Of a stretch of 24,410 bases of DNA, positions 1 through 7,207 are shown piece by piece. Where the stretch lies: positions 1 through 24,410 of the IMG/VR virus record IMGVR_UViG_3300006945_000006, one strand, 5' to 3'. The stretch comes from a virus. The notes under the pieces were generated by a model, which was not told the origin of the DNA, searched no databases, and was given only the letters and a program-made list of their open reading frames with translations. The position numbers and the translations under genes are program-made. The stretch's first letter is position 1. Each line of letters opens with the position of its first letter.

Positions 1-1060
1 CCAGCGACTCCAGGGCCATGTTGCCCTCGTCCGTGGCGAAGAGGACGGCAGCGGCGATGCCGCCCACGGCCGCGACCACGAGGCCGATGGGCGACAGCAG
101 GAAGCCAATGGCCGCGCCGAGCAGGCTCACGGCCGTCGTGGCCGCGGAGATGGCGAAGGTCACCAGCCCGATGGCCGTGCCGACCGCCGAGATGATCGGC
201 CCTAAGATCATCAGCGCCGCGCCCACTCCCACGAGCCCCGCGACCACCGCCGCGATGATCGTGATGACCTCGCGGTTCTCGTCGATCCAGGCCGCGCTGT
301 TGGCGGCGACGCGGGTGATCCACTCGGCGATTTGCTTGAGCGTCGGGGCCAGCGCCGCGCCGACCATGAACACGACTTGCTTGAGCGACCGCCACAGGCT
401 GGACAGGGCGTCGCCGAACTCCTCGGCGGCCTGGGCGTCCTCGGTGCTCATGGTCAGGCCCAGGCCGTTCGCCTCGCGGCGCAGCTCCTGGATGCCTTGC
501 GCCCCCGTGGACAAGAGCGGCAGCAGGTTGGCCCCCGAGCGGCCGAAGATCTCCATCGCAATCGCCGCGCGGTTGGCCGGGTTCTGGATGCGCGCCAGCC
601 GGTCGGCGATCAGCTCGAACTGCTGGTCGGGCGACAGGCCGGTCAGGTCGTCGATGGTCAGGCCAAGGCGGGCGAGGTCCCGCCGCGCCGACGCCGAGCC
701 GCGCGCCGCCTCGATGATGTTGCGGCTCATCGTGCGGAGGCCCTTCTCCAGGTCCTCCGCGCCGGAGCCCGACTGCTCGGCGGCGTAGCGCAGCTCGGAC
801 AGCGCCTCGACCGCCACGCCGGTCCGCTGCGACATGTCGAGCATGTCGCTGCCCATGTCTGCAAACAGCTTGGCCGCGCCCAGGAACGGCAGGGCGAGGG
901 TGACGCCCAGGCCCGCGATCCGGGCGCCCAGCGCCGTGATGCTCGCGCCGAACGCCTTCAGCCGGGCCGACGCGGCGTTGAGCCCCTTGACCAGCCGGCT
1001 GTCCTTGACGAACAGCTCGACGTAGGCGGCACCGGCACGAATCCCCGAAGCGGCGGCCAT
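1..1060 (-). CDS. Phage tail tape measure protein, N-terminal part (cut by window edge)
   Basis: The frame is open from an ATG at 1060 to the left edge (353 residues visible). The tape measure protein sets tail length and is threaded inside the tail tube. Residues about 160-185 hold the typical tape-measure stretch in which an A-x-x-x-FGRSG block is followed by LLPLL. Residues about 265-348 are a long run of hydrophobic, Gly/Ala-rich segments, as expected for the membrane-active part. A GGAGG sits 5 nt before the ATG, inside the end of the preceding T-like frame, so the genes are tightly coupled. The C-terminus lies outside the window, so total length and any lytic domain are unknown. The family call is confident. 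Confidence 0.9.
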   Translation of the reverse strand, partial: MAAASGIRAGAAYVELFVKDSRLVKGLNAASARLKAFGASITALGARIAGLGVTLALPFLGAAKLFADMGSDMLDMSQRTGVAVEALSELRYAAEQSGSGAEDLEKGLRTMSRNIIEAARGSASARRDLARLGLTIDDLTGLSPDQQFELIADRLARIQNPANRAAIAMEIFGRSGANLLPLLSTGAQGIQELRREANGLGLTMSTEDAQAAEEFGDALSSLWRSLKQVVFMVGAALAPTLKQIAEWITRVAANSAAWIDENREVITIIAAVVAGLVGVGAALMILGPIISAVGTAIGLVTFAISAATTAVSLLGAAIGFLLSPIGLVVAAVGGIAAAVLFATDEGNMALESL

Positions 1061-1062
1061 CG

Positions 1063-1347
1063 TCACCTCCGGTCCACGAACACCTGCCTGAGCACCTCAA
1101 TCGGCGCCTTGCCCACCGGCGGCTCCCGCCGGCGGAGGTGGGGGTTGAAGTCCGCCGGCCTGTAGGGTGACGGTTTCTTCCGGTGGTCGCGGTGGACGTT
1201 GGCAATCAGCGCCAGCAGGGCGGAGGTGTGCGCCCAGCGGTCGCGGCTGCGGGCCTCGGCCATCAGGCAGAGTTCCCGGAGGGTGAAGGGGCCGGGGTCG
1301 ATGCCGAGGACTCCGGCGCAATGCCAAATGAGCGTAACAACCTGTTC
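1063..1347 (-). CDS. T-like extension of the tail assembly chaperone, reached by -1 frameshift or coupled start
   Basis: This frame overlaps the 3' end of the G-like gene and stops 2 nt before the tape measure ATG. It carries the tape measure Shine-Dalgarno. Its codons have strong G/C third positions over about 90 codons, including a conserved-looking TLRELCLMAEARSRD...W..TS segment and a PADFNP segment, so it is very likely translated. Its frame is -1 relative to the G-like gene, the same arrangement as lambda G/GT. I see no good start codon near 1347 and no perfect canonical X-XXY-YYZ slippery heptamer. The alternative is an ATG at 1263 overlapping the G stop as TGATG, which would give only 66 residues and drop the conserved-looking first part. 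The left-hand limit of the extension is therefore approximate. Confidence 0.6.
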   Translation of the reverse strand, partial: EQVVTLIWHCAGVLGIDPGPFTLRELCLMAEARSRDRWAHTSALLALIANVHRDHRKKPSPYRPADFNPHLRRREPPVGKAPIEVLRQVFVDRR

Positions 1348-1763
1348 GCTTCGCGGTCGGCGTCGAACGTCTCCAGGACCTTCTCGGCCCGGCCCAGCAG
1401 CCGGTCCCGGACCTTCCGGCTCTCGGCCACGATCTTCCGCAGGCTGCTCCGTGCCCGCGCTTCGGGGAAAAAATCGATCAGCTCCTCCAGGAAGGCGTCG
1501 GTAGCCAGGGTGATCGCGTCGCCCGCCAGCGCCCGGCCGAAGTCCTCGTCGCTGACCTGCTTGGCGTCCGCCTCGTCCTTGCACAGGCAGTACAGCACGT
1601 CGGCGAGCATCACCGGGTCGCCGACGAGCGCCCCCAGCGGCTTGAAGCCGTCGTCCACCAGCTTGTACAGATCGACGTTGAGCAGACCCCGGACGCGCTT
1701 GATCGCCGCCACGTTGATGGCGATGGTCCAGGTCCGCCCCGCGTTGTCGGTGAAGGTCCGCAT
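1263..1763 (-). CDS. Tail assembly chaperone, G-like (166 aa)
   Basis: A small, partly acidic protein directly upstream of the tape measure gene, which is the conserved place of tail assembly chaperones (lambda G). The chosen ATG at 1763 has a GGAG about 9 nt upstream. A longer reading from 1820 would add 19 residues overlapping the protease gene and has no better ribosome site. It begins with MRTFTDNAGRTWTIAI, and residues about 120-150 are rich in charged helix formers. From about residue 143 onward codon third positions lose their G/C preference and the protein ends in a low-complexity Ser/Pro tail, while the -1 frame becomes well coded there. This suggests most of its useful sequence ends near 1345, where ribosomes may shift. 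Role is inferred from position and size. Confidence 0.7.
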   Translation of the reverse strand: MRTFTDNAGRTWTIAINVAAIKRVRGLLNVDLYKLVDDGFKPLGALVGDPVMLADVLYCLCKDEADAKQVSDEDFGRALAGDAITLATDAFLEELIDFFPEARARSSLRKIVAESRKVRDRLLGRAEKVLETFDADREANRLLRSFGIAPESSASTPAPSPSGNSA

Positions 1764-1780
1764 CGGCGTCTCCTGGTCTG

Positions 1781-2818
1781 TCACCTGGCCACACGGATCG
1801 GGATCGGGACTGGCTGCCACTCGTCATCGAAGTCGGCAGGCCAGGATCGGAGGGGGATCGGGACCGGCGTCCAGGCCTCCTCGGGGTCCGTTGCCTTGGG
1901 CCGGGTCCGCTGGGCGACTTCCGCCGAGCAGCCCCACATCGACACCTTGCGGCCCATGCCGCTGGTGCAGCAGACCACGGAAATAAGTTCGTTGGTGTCG
2001 CTACGGAAGATGCCGCCGCCGGAGTCGCCCGAGGAAACGCTGAGCGTCATCCGCAATTGGCCCTGGCCGTTCTCGCCCGCGACGACCGTGCCGTCCTCGC
2101 GGTTGCCCGGCTTGTCCACGCCGTAGCCCATGTGCCAGATCGCCGTGCCCGGTTCGGGGTTCTTCGCGGCGATCAGGGCGAAGGGGAGGTCCGCGACCTC
2201 CTCCTCGGTCACGCACCAGGCCACGTCAGGCGTCTTGTGGTGGGCGACCACCCGCAGGCCCAGCGTCCGGCCGTCCTTGAGGGTGAGCGTGCCGCGCTGC
2301 CCCACGCCCGAGACGCAGTGGGCGGCGGTCAGCACGTCCCAGCGGCCGTCGGGCCGGCGCGGGCCGACCACCGTGGCCGTGCAGCCGGCGTTGCCGAAGC
2401 GGATGCGGCCCAGGGCGCCCGCCGGGTCGAGCTTGCCGCCGCCGGGCGGCCTGGGCTCGGGCTTCGGCGGCGCCGGCGGGGTGGGAGGCACCGGCCGGCA
2501 CGGCTCGATCTCCACCGTGGCCCGCGCCTCGTCCACCTGCAGGCCGTCGCCCACGGCCCGAATGACGAGCAGCTCGACCTCGTAGGTGCCGGGGTGGGCG
2601 GCGAACTCCAGCACCCCGCGCGGCGCGGTCGCCCGCTGCACGTCCTTGGAGGGGTGGACCCGCCACAGGATCGCGGCCTTGGTGTCCACGCCCTCGGCGC
2701 GGAGGCGGACCAGGGAGTGGGGCTTGTACTTCGTCTCGCCCGCGATGCGGAGTGTGTCCGCCCGCGCCGCGGCGGGGGCGAGTGCCAGGACCAAACAGAC
2801 CGACAGCATCGAACGCAT
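1781..2818 (-). CDS. Secreted trypsin-like (S1 family) serine protease with N-terminal Ig-like region
   Basis: 345 residues with a clear signal peptide (residues 1-20, hydrophobic core then an Ala-rich cleavage site). A beta-rich Ig-like region follows (about 21-105), then a Pro-rich linker (108-127) and a trypsin-like domain. The catalytic triad can be placed at H167 in TAAHC, D198 in TPDVAW and S266 in GDSGGG. Cys pairs in the domain suggest disulfides, fitting an exported enzyme. The C-terminus carries two near-copies of a W-x-PVPIP-x-R motif (about 316-324 and 334-342). The ATG at 2818 has AGGAGG 5 nt upstream, and the gene sits in line between tail tube and tail chaperone genes. It is not a known tail component. 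It may be a lysogenic-conversion or virion-associated protease. Substrate unknown. Confidence 0.88.
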   Translation of the reverse strand: MRSMLSVCLVLALAPAAARADTLRIAGETKYKPHSLVRLRAEGVDTKAAILWRVHPSKDVQRATAPRGVLEFAAHPGTYEVELLVIRAVGDGLQVDEARATVEIEPCRPVPPTPPAPPKPEPRPPGGGKLDPAGALGRIRFGNAGCTATVVGPRRPDGRWDVLTAAHCVSGVGQRGTLTLKDGRTLGLRVVAHHKTPDVAWCVTEEEVADLPFALIAAKNPEPGTAIWHMGYGVDKPGNREDGTVVAGENGQGQLRMTLSVSSGDSGGGIFRSDTNELISVVCCTSGMGRKVSMWGCSAEVAQRTRPKATDPEEAWTPVPIPLRSWPADFDDEWQPVPIPIRVAR

Positions 2819-2836
2819 GGTGCCTCCTCAGGGGGA

Positions 2837-3277
2837 TCAGGGGACGATGATCCAGGACGGGGGGTTGACGGAGTAGGTCGGCTTCACCGTGACGCTGACC
2901 GTGATCGCTTCCTCCAGCGCCTCGTTGCGGCTGAAGTTGGTGACCATGCAGGTGGCCCGCAGGCCCTGCGAGCCGGCGGCCGTGATGTCTCCGTCCATCA
3001 CCGCGAACTCCATCGCGCCGCGGTTCAGGAAGGTGTCCCGGATCGCACCGAAGTCGTCGTCGGCGGTGTCCCAGACCATCTCGAACTCGATGGAGCCGTC
3101 CTTGAGCGTGGCGACCGTGGCCCGCCAGCCGGCGTTGCCGCGCGTGGTCACGTCGGCCTCGCCCGCTTCCAGGTTCAGGGTCACGTCCTTGACGTTCTTG
3201 ACCTCGTTCCACACCGGGGCGGCGAAGGTGCCCGTGTTGCGGTAAAGCTTGGCATCGAGGCCGAGTTTCACTGCCAT
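2837..3277 (-). CDS. Major tail tube protein (146 aa)
   Basis: A tail tube protein of the TP901-1/phi13 type polymerises into the tube through which DNA passes. The 146-residue protein starts at an ATG with GAGGAG about 9 nt upstream. It has the familiar plan: an N-terminal strand with KLYRNTG, a central segment DVTLNLEAGEADVTTRGNAG, then a domain describing a perturbation to be rejected (about 60-100), and a C-terminal strand with VTVKPTYS. Its position upstream of the chaperone and tape measure and downstream of completion proteins fits. The family assignment is by sequence feel and gene order. Confidence 0.82.
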   Translation of the reverse strand: MAVKLGLDAKLYRNTGTFAAPVWNEVKNVKDVTLNLEAGEADVTTRGNAGWRATVATLKDGSIEFEMVWDTADDDFGAIRDTFLNRGAMEFAVMDGDITAAGSQGLRATCMVTNFSRNEALEEAITVSVTVKPTYSVNPPSWIIVP

Positions 3278-3298
3278 GAGCGTGTCTCCTCACGTGCC

Positions 3299-3469
3299 CT
3301 ACTTGCCGCGCAGCAAGCGCGCCAACAATTCGATCAAGCCCGGCGTATCCACCAGCGCACGCAAGAAGGTCAACGCCTCGTCGTCCTTTTGCGTCGGGGT
3401 CCATTTCGCAACCCAACCGGCAAAATCCAACAGAGTCTGCAACCCTCTCCGAACCTCTTCAGGGTTCAT
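3299..3469 (-). CDS. Small unknown phage protein (56 aa)
   Basis: A short leftward frame fills the gap between the tail completion gene and the tail tube gene. It starts at an ATG at 3469 with GAGGAA 6 nt upstream and ends with TAG at 3299-3301. The product, beginning MNPEEVRRGLQTLL, is mostly amphipathic helix with Leu-rich C-terminal half (DTPGLIELLARLLRGK). Spacing on both sides is that of an operon gene (12 nt from the previous stop and 21 nt to the next start). Third codon positions are less G/C-biased than in neighbours. I do not recognise a family. A minor tail or chaperone-like role is only a guess from position. Confidence 0.6.
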   Translation of the reverse strand: MNPEEVRRGLQTLLDFAGWVAKWTPTQKDDEALTFLRALVDTPGLIELLARLLRGK

Positions 3470-3481
3470 GTGATTTCCTCC

Positions 3482-3913
3482 TTATCGGACCGAATCGCGC
3501 CACAGGGCCGGCAGCTTGGGTTTCTCCGCTTCAAAGGCCGGCCGCATGAACGGCCGGGGCCGGTAGCGCACCTGGCGGGCCTTGCCGGCCTCCTCCAACA
3601 CCGCGTCGCCGCCGTGCTCCAGCAGCCGCGGGGCCTGGGACTCTTCCTTCGTCAGCGTCGGGCCGATGACGACGCTCTGGTGCTGCGGGTCGTAGGCGAA
3701 CAGGATGAACTTCCGCAATAGGCCCACGTGCGAGTAAGGTGGCGCGCCCGGCGGGCTGGTCCCCTTGCGCTTGCGGATCGAGGTCTTGGCCCGCTGCCGC
3801 ACGAACGCGCCGAACTTCGACAGCACCTTCCGCGTGCCGGCGTCCACCGAGCGCTTGACCTTCTCGCGGTCGAAGAAGCTGCCCTTGGCGGCCTGGAACG
3901 TCATGCCGATCAT
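3482..3913 (-). CDS. Tail completion / neck protein, HK97 gp10-like (143 aa)
   Basis: 143 residues with a basic N-terminal half containing repeated short helices (VDAGTRKVLSKFGAFVRQRAK), the segment GAPPYSHVGLLRKFI, and a C-terminal YRPRPFMRPAFEAEK motif. The pattern of an N-terminal helix with RAKTSI, then PPG-P-x-HxG-xL, then RPFMxPA is what I know from HK97 gp10-like tail completion proteins that join tail to head. The ATG at 3913 overlaps nothing. Its GGAGG lies in the last codons of the upstream gene. A second in-frame ATG four codons later is possible. Confidence 0.75.
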   Translation of the reverse strand: MIGMTFQAAKGSFFDREKVKRSVDAGTRKVLSKFGAFVRQRAKTSIRKRKGTSPPGAPPYSHVGLLRKFILFAYDPQHQSVVIGPTLTKEESQAPRLLEHGGDAVLEEAGKARQVRYRPRPFMRPAFEAEKPKLPALWRDSVR

Positions 3914-3916
3914 GCG

Positions 3917-4342
3917 TCACCTCCAGACGCGAAAGGTCAGCGTGATGACGCTGGTGAACTGCCGCAGCTCGTCCAGGTGCTCCAGGGCGTAGACCGGCTC
4001 GTTCTTGACCTCGGTGCAGCGGGCGGCGGGGTAGCCGGCCAGCTTCTGCATGCGGAAGTGGTTGGTGATCTCCTCGACAAGCGCCATCAGGGCGTCGAGC
4101 GCCGCCTGGGTCATGTCGGTCTTCTTCTGCACCGCCACGTCGATCAGGTAATCGAAGCTGTCGCGGTTGCGGTCCAGCGACTTCGAGGCCAGCGAGCGGG
4201 GCACGACGCTGACCTTCAACTCGGTCATCTCGGACAGCTCGAACCGCGGCTGGTAGTGCCGCTCGGCGGTCAGCGGCTGGCTGAACGGGGTCGCGTTCAG
4301 CTGGTCAACCACCGCGTCGGCGATGTCGAGGATCACGGCCAT
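3917..4342 (-). CDS. Tail terminator-like minor tail protein (141 aa)
   Basis: 141 residues, mixed alpha/beta, with DIADAVVDQLN at the N-terminus, a central strand ELKVSVVPRSL, then YLIDVAVQKK, a long helix (AALDALMALVEEITNHF) and a C-terminal strand SVITLTFRVWR. This strand-helix-strand order, with paired beta segments around a helix, resembles tail terminator proteins that cap the tail tube at the head side. The start ATG at 4342 directly follows the previous gene's stop (TAGATG), so expression is coupled. The role is inferred from fold pattern and from its place between the head closure and gp10-like genes. Confidence 0.6.
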   Translation of the reverse strand: MAVILDIADAVVDQLNATPFSQPLTAERHYQPRFELSEMTELKVSVVPRSLASKSLDRNRDSFDYLIDVAVQKKTDMTQAALDALMALVEEITNHFRMQKLAGYPAARCTEVKNEPVYALEHLDELRQFTSVITLTFRVWR

Positions 4343-4723
4343 CTACTCGGTCCCCACCTGCTTCGTGTGAATCCGCAGCAGCTTGCGAAAGACGTCCGAC
4401 CAGCGCCAGGGCGGCTCCCTGCCCGGGGCCATGACCTCGTAAATGAAGGTCTTGGTCCCCTGTGTCTCGCGGATGACATCGCCTCGCTCGGGCAAAGTCG
4501 GCGTGCCGCCGAGAACGAGGTCGGCCGCATGGATCAGGAAATCGCGGTCGGTCCACTCCATGCGCACGCCGCCATAGCCATCGTCGAGCTTCAGGAGCGT
4601 CCGCCCGACCGTCGCCTGCACCGCGACCTGCAGCGCGCCGCGGCGGTAAACGACCGGCCGCGAGGCGTGCGTCTTGAGCTGGTCGGCCAGCCAGTCGGAG
4701 CCGGTCTGCAACAGGTCGGGCAC
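4343..4723 (-). CDS. Head closure (stopper)-like protein (126 aa)
   Basis: 126 residues starting at a GTG (4723) with GAGGA 5-6 nt upstream, the ribosome site overlapping the stop of the DUF2190 gene. No alternative ATG nearby fits the spacing. The protein has beta-rich halves (PVVYRRGALQVAVQATVGRT, then MEWTDRDFLIHAADLVLGG) and GDVIRETQGTKTFIYEVM, a pattern common in head-tail joining proteins of siphophages that seal the connector after packaging. Order (capsid, decoration, this gene, terminator) agrees. Assignment is by position and general pattern, not by a firm motif. Confidence 0.55.
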   Translation of the reverse strand: MPDLLQTGSDWLADQLKTHASRPVVYRRGALQVAVQATVGRTLLKLDDGYGGVRMEWTDRDFLIHAADLVLGGTPTLPERGDVIRETQGTKTFIYEVMAPGREPPWRWSDVFRKLLRIHTKQVGTE

Positions 4724-4730
4724 GGCGTCC

Positions 4731-5066
4731 TCACTGGCTGAGCTTCACGCGGACGGTCGTGTCGTTGTCGCTGGCGGCCCGCACCGACTTGCCGAGCAGC
4801 TTGTTGCCCGCGGCCACGGTGGTCGCCTGGTTGGCGGCGTCGTTCCAGTACACGACCGCCCCGACCGCGATGGCCGTGCCGGCCCCGGTCGCCTTGGCGA
4901 AGTCGAAGACGCCCTCGACCGCCAGCGCCCCGAGCTTATTGGCCTTGATGTCGAGCTTGGCAACGCCCACCAAGTCGCCCTGCACGACCACGTCCCCGGC
5001 GGCCACGTCGGCGGCCGGCGTGTAGTCGATGGACGCCCCCTCGTGGACGAAAACGGCTTGAGCCAT
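4731..5066 (-). CDS. DUF2190-family capsid decoration/cement protein (111 aa)
   Basis: 111 residues beginning MAQAVFVHEGASIDYTPAAD, followed by VAAGDVVVQGDLVGVA and VYWNDAANQAT, with a C-terminal VRVKLSQ. This is the typical all-beta DUF2190 pattern, in which a short protein encoded next to the major capsid gene binds the capsid surface. The ATG at 5066 has AGGAGA 8 nt upstream. The gene lies 32 nt downstream of the capsid stop, as usual for this family. Confidence 0.88.
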   Translation of the reverse strand: MAQAVFVHEGASIDYTPAADVAAGDVVVQGDLVGVAKLDIKANKLGALAVEGVFDFAKATGAGTAIAVGAVVYWNDAANQATTVAAGNKLLGKSVRAASDNDTTVRVKLSQ

Positions 5067-5098
5067 GAGTCAGTCTCCTGTCGTTGGGTGACGGCCCC

Positions 5099-7207
5099 TT
5101 ACGCCCCGGCGCTCTTGACCGCGGCCCGGAAGTCCTGCATCGCCACGCCGAAGTCGAAGTAGCCGCGCCACTTCATCCCCAGCGTGTCGAAGTCCGTCTC
5201 GCCGCTCTCCACGGTCGGCGTCCGCATGCCGCGCAGGTAGGCGATCTCGATGGCCGCCACGTCGGCCGGGTCGGCGAACAGATACCAGGCGGTGGCGCTG
5301 CCGCCGGCGATCCCCTGCGCGTTGAGGTACGGCGAGGCCAGCGGCTCCCACTTGCCCGCGTGCGGGTTGTTGGCCGGCTTGGGCTTGTCGGCGGTCGTCG
5401 TCTCGTTGACCCGCGTCTCGGTCATCAGCTGCTGGGCCGTGACCTTGAGCGAAGTCGGCACCAGCAGGATGGCCGGCGAGATCAGGATCGGCTTGCCGTC
5501 CTTATCGGTCTGGTCGAGGAACAGCTGCTCGGCCGTCGTCAGCGCGCTGATCTGCAGCGCCGAGCTGGCCCCGGAGAAGAAGTTCTTGTTGGCGGCGCTG
5601 AAGAAGCCGCCGGGGTTCGCCAGCAAGAGCGTGAACACCGCCGACTCGACGGCCAGGGCCGACTGCCGGCCGAGGATGCGCGGGATCTGCAGGAACGCCC
5701 CGAGGTCGTCGTTGATGATCATCTGCCGGGTCATGGCGATGATCTTGCCGTAGGTATCGACCTGGTTCGTGTACGATTCCTCGGTGAGCTGGGCGTGCTT
5801 CAGTTCGCCGTCGGGGCCGACCTTCTCGAACGTGCCCTGGCCGGTCAGGCGGTAGCGCGTCACCTGCTTGAAGTCGTTGACGTCGGCCTGGGCGGAGATG
5901 CGGGTCGCCACGCCCTCGACGGCGCTGTACGCCTCCAAGAGCGCCTTGTTGGCGACGTTGGAGAGGATGCCCGACAGGCTGATGGTGGAGAACCCGCCGG
6001 CGGCCGCGCGGAGGGCGCGGTCGGCCTCGAAGGCCGTGCGGATGGTGTCGTCGGTCATGCGGCCGGGCCGGGCGTGGCCGCCGGCGGCGTGGATGACGTG
6101 GTAGAACAGCTCGTGCAGGCCCAGGCCGCGCAGGTCGCGCGACTGGGCCGCCTCGACGGTCTGCGGGCCGTACCAGGTCAGGACCTTGGCCTCGGGCATC
6201 CGCACCGACAGGCACAGCGCCGCCTCGATGGCCGCCGCCGTGGGCGGCTTGCCGTTCGTCGTGTGGATGGCCGGGCCTTGCGGCCGGGACGCCCGCAGGA
6301 CCTCCAGCTCGGCACGGGTCGCGTCCCAGCCCTCCTCGATGGCCTTGGCCTCGATCTCGGGGTGCTTGCCGCCGCAGACCTTGCGGATCGCGGCAATCCG
6401 CTTGACCTCGGCCGCCGCTTCAGACCGGAGGCTGGAGACCGGAGACTGGAGGCTCGCAGCAGCCCTGGCCGGGGTGTGGCCTTCAACCTGGGCGCGATAC
6501 AGCGCCTGCAGGCTCTCTCGTTGCTGTTCGGTCAGCGTGTCCGCGATGAAGCCCTGCGCTTCGACCCACTGGGTAAAGTCCATGTCTTCGCCTCCGGTCT
6601 CCGGCCTCCGGTCTCCAGCCTGTTCCGCCGCGATCTGCGCCGAGGTGTTCTCGTCCGCCCCCAGCACGACGAAGCTGATCTCGCCCAGCGTGGCCCGACG
6701 GGCGATGTTGACGGGGCCGGCGAACTCCCGGCCGTTGGCCTGGGCCGTCTTGCCCTCCGGCACGAACTCGACCTGCTCGGCCCGCGCCCCGATGGACGCC
6801 TGCCAGGCGAAGCCCCGGTCGTTGAGCGCGATCACCTGCCGGGCCTTGGGCGAGTCGCCCATCACCTGGCCGGCGACCAGGAGCTGGTTGTTCATGACCG
6901 CGACGGAGTCGGTCTGCCCCAGTACGAAGTCCACGTCGCGAGTGTGGTCAAGGAGGATCGGCCGGCGCTGCCGGCCCACGTCGAGGCCGGCCAGGTCCAC
7001 GACGACCGGGTAGCGCCAGCCGGCGAGCTGCATGGCCCCGCCGGTGTAGGCGGTCATGGTGAAGCGCCGCAGCTTCTGCGCATCGCCCTCGGTGGGCGCC
7101 GCCTCCAAAGTGACCGCCTCCGCGAGCAGGTTGAGCCGGCCGTCAGGCGACGGCCGCTTCGCGCTCGCGCGGATCACCTTCGGCGTCTTCAGCGTCTTCG
7201 TCGCCAT
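5099..7207 (-). CDS. Prohead protease fused to major capsid protein (702 aa)
   Basis: Residues about 45-195 look like a U35-type prohead protease. Candidate catalytic residues are H88 (LLDHTRDV), S138 (WQASIGA) and E176 (LGEISFV). From about residue 209 a scaffold-like helical region leads to a capsid domain (about 330-702) with conserved features such as the helix MTRQMIINDDLGAF and a C-terminal DFDTLGMKWRGYFDFGVA. The start at 7207 (GGGGAG upstream) overlaps the portal gene by 65 nt. The junction contains low-complexity repeats (see the repeat entries), and an internal ATG at 6583 has GGAGG 7 nt upstream, so a separate scaffold-capsid protein could also be made. Protease-capsid fusions are known in phages. 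Self-cleavage at the junction is expected. Confidence 0.85.
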   Translation of the reverse strand: MATKTLKTPKVIRASAKRPSPDGRLNLLAEAVTLEAAPTEGDAQKLRRFTMTAYTGGAMQLAGWRYPVVVDLAGLDVGRQRRPILLDHTRDVDFVLGQTDSVAVMNNQLLVAGQVMGDSPKARQVIALNDRGFAWQASIGARAEQVEFVPEGKTAQANGREFAGPVNIARRATLGEISFVVLGADENTSAQIAAEQAGDRRPETGGEDMDFTQWVEAQGFIADTLTEQQRESLQALYRAQVEGHTPARAAASLQSPVSSLRSEAAAEVKRIAAIRKVCGGKHPEIEAKAIEEGWDATRAELEVLRASRPQGPAIHTTNGKPPTAAAIEAALCLSVRMPEAKVLTWYGPQTVEAAQSRDLRGLGLHELFYHVIHAAGGHARPGRMTDDTIRTAFEADRALRAAAGGFSTISLSGILSNVANKALLEAYSAVEGVATRISAQADVNDFKQVTRYRLTGQGTFEKVGPDGELKHAQLTEESYTNQVDTYGKIIAMTRQMIINDDLGAFLQIPRILGRQSALAVESAVFTLLLANPGGFFSAANKNFFSGASSALQISALTTAEQLFLDQTDKDGKPILISPAILLVPTSLKVTAQQLMTETRVNETTTADKPKPANNPHAGKWEPLASPYLNAQGIAGGSATAWYLFADPADVAAIEIAYLRGMRTPTVESGETDFDTLGMKWRGYFDFGVAMQDFRAAVKSAGA
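6430..6620. repeat. Inverted low-complexity repeats inside the protease-capsid junction
   Basis: A 15-bp identical inverted pair (6430-6444 against 6606-6620, unit GGCTGGAGACCGGAG) lies within two GGAG-rich tracts, 6424-6454 and 6590-6622. They code for AGDRRPETGGED and LQSPVSSLRS in the capsid fusion and surround the internal start at 6583. The tracts resemble the intercistronic repeats at 11226-11276 and 12066-12138 in style (short units of GGCYGRAGG). Confidence 0.7.
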
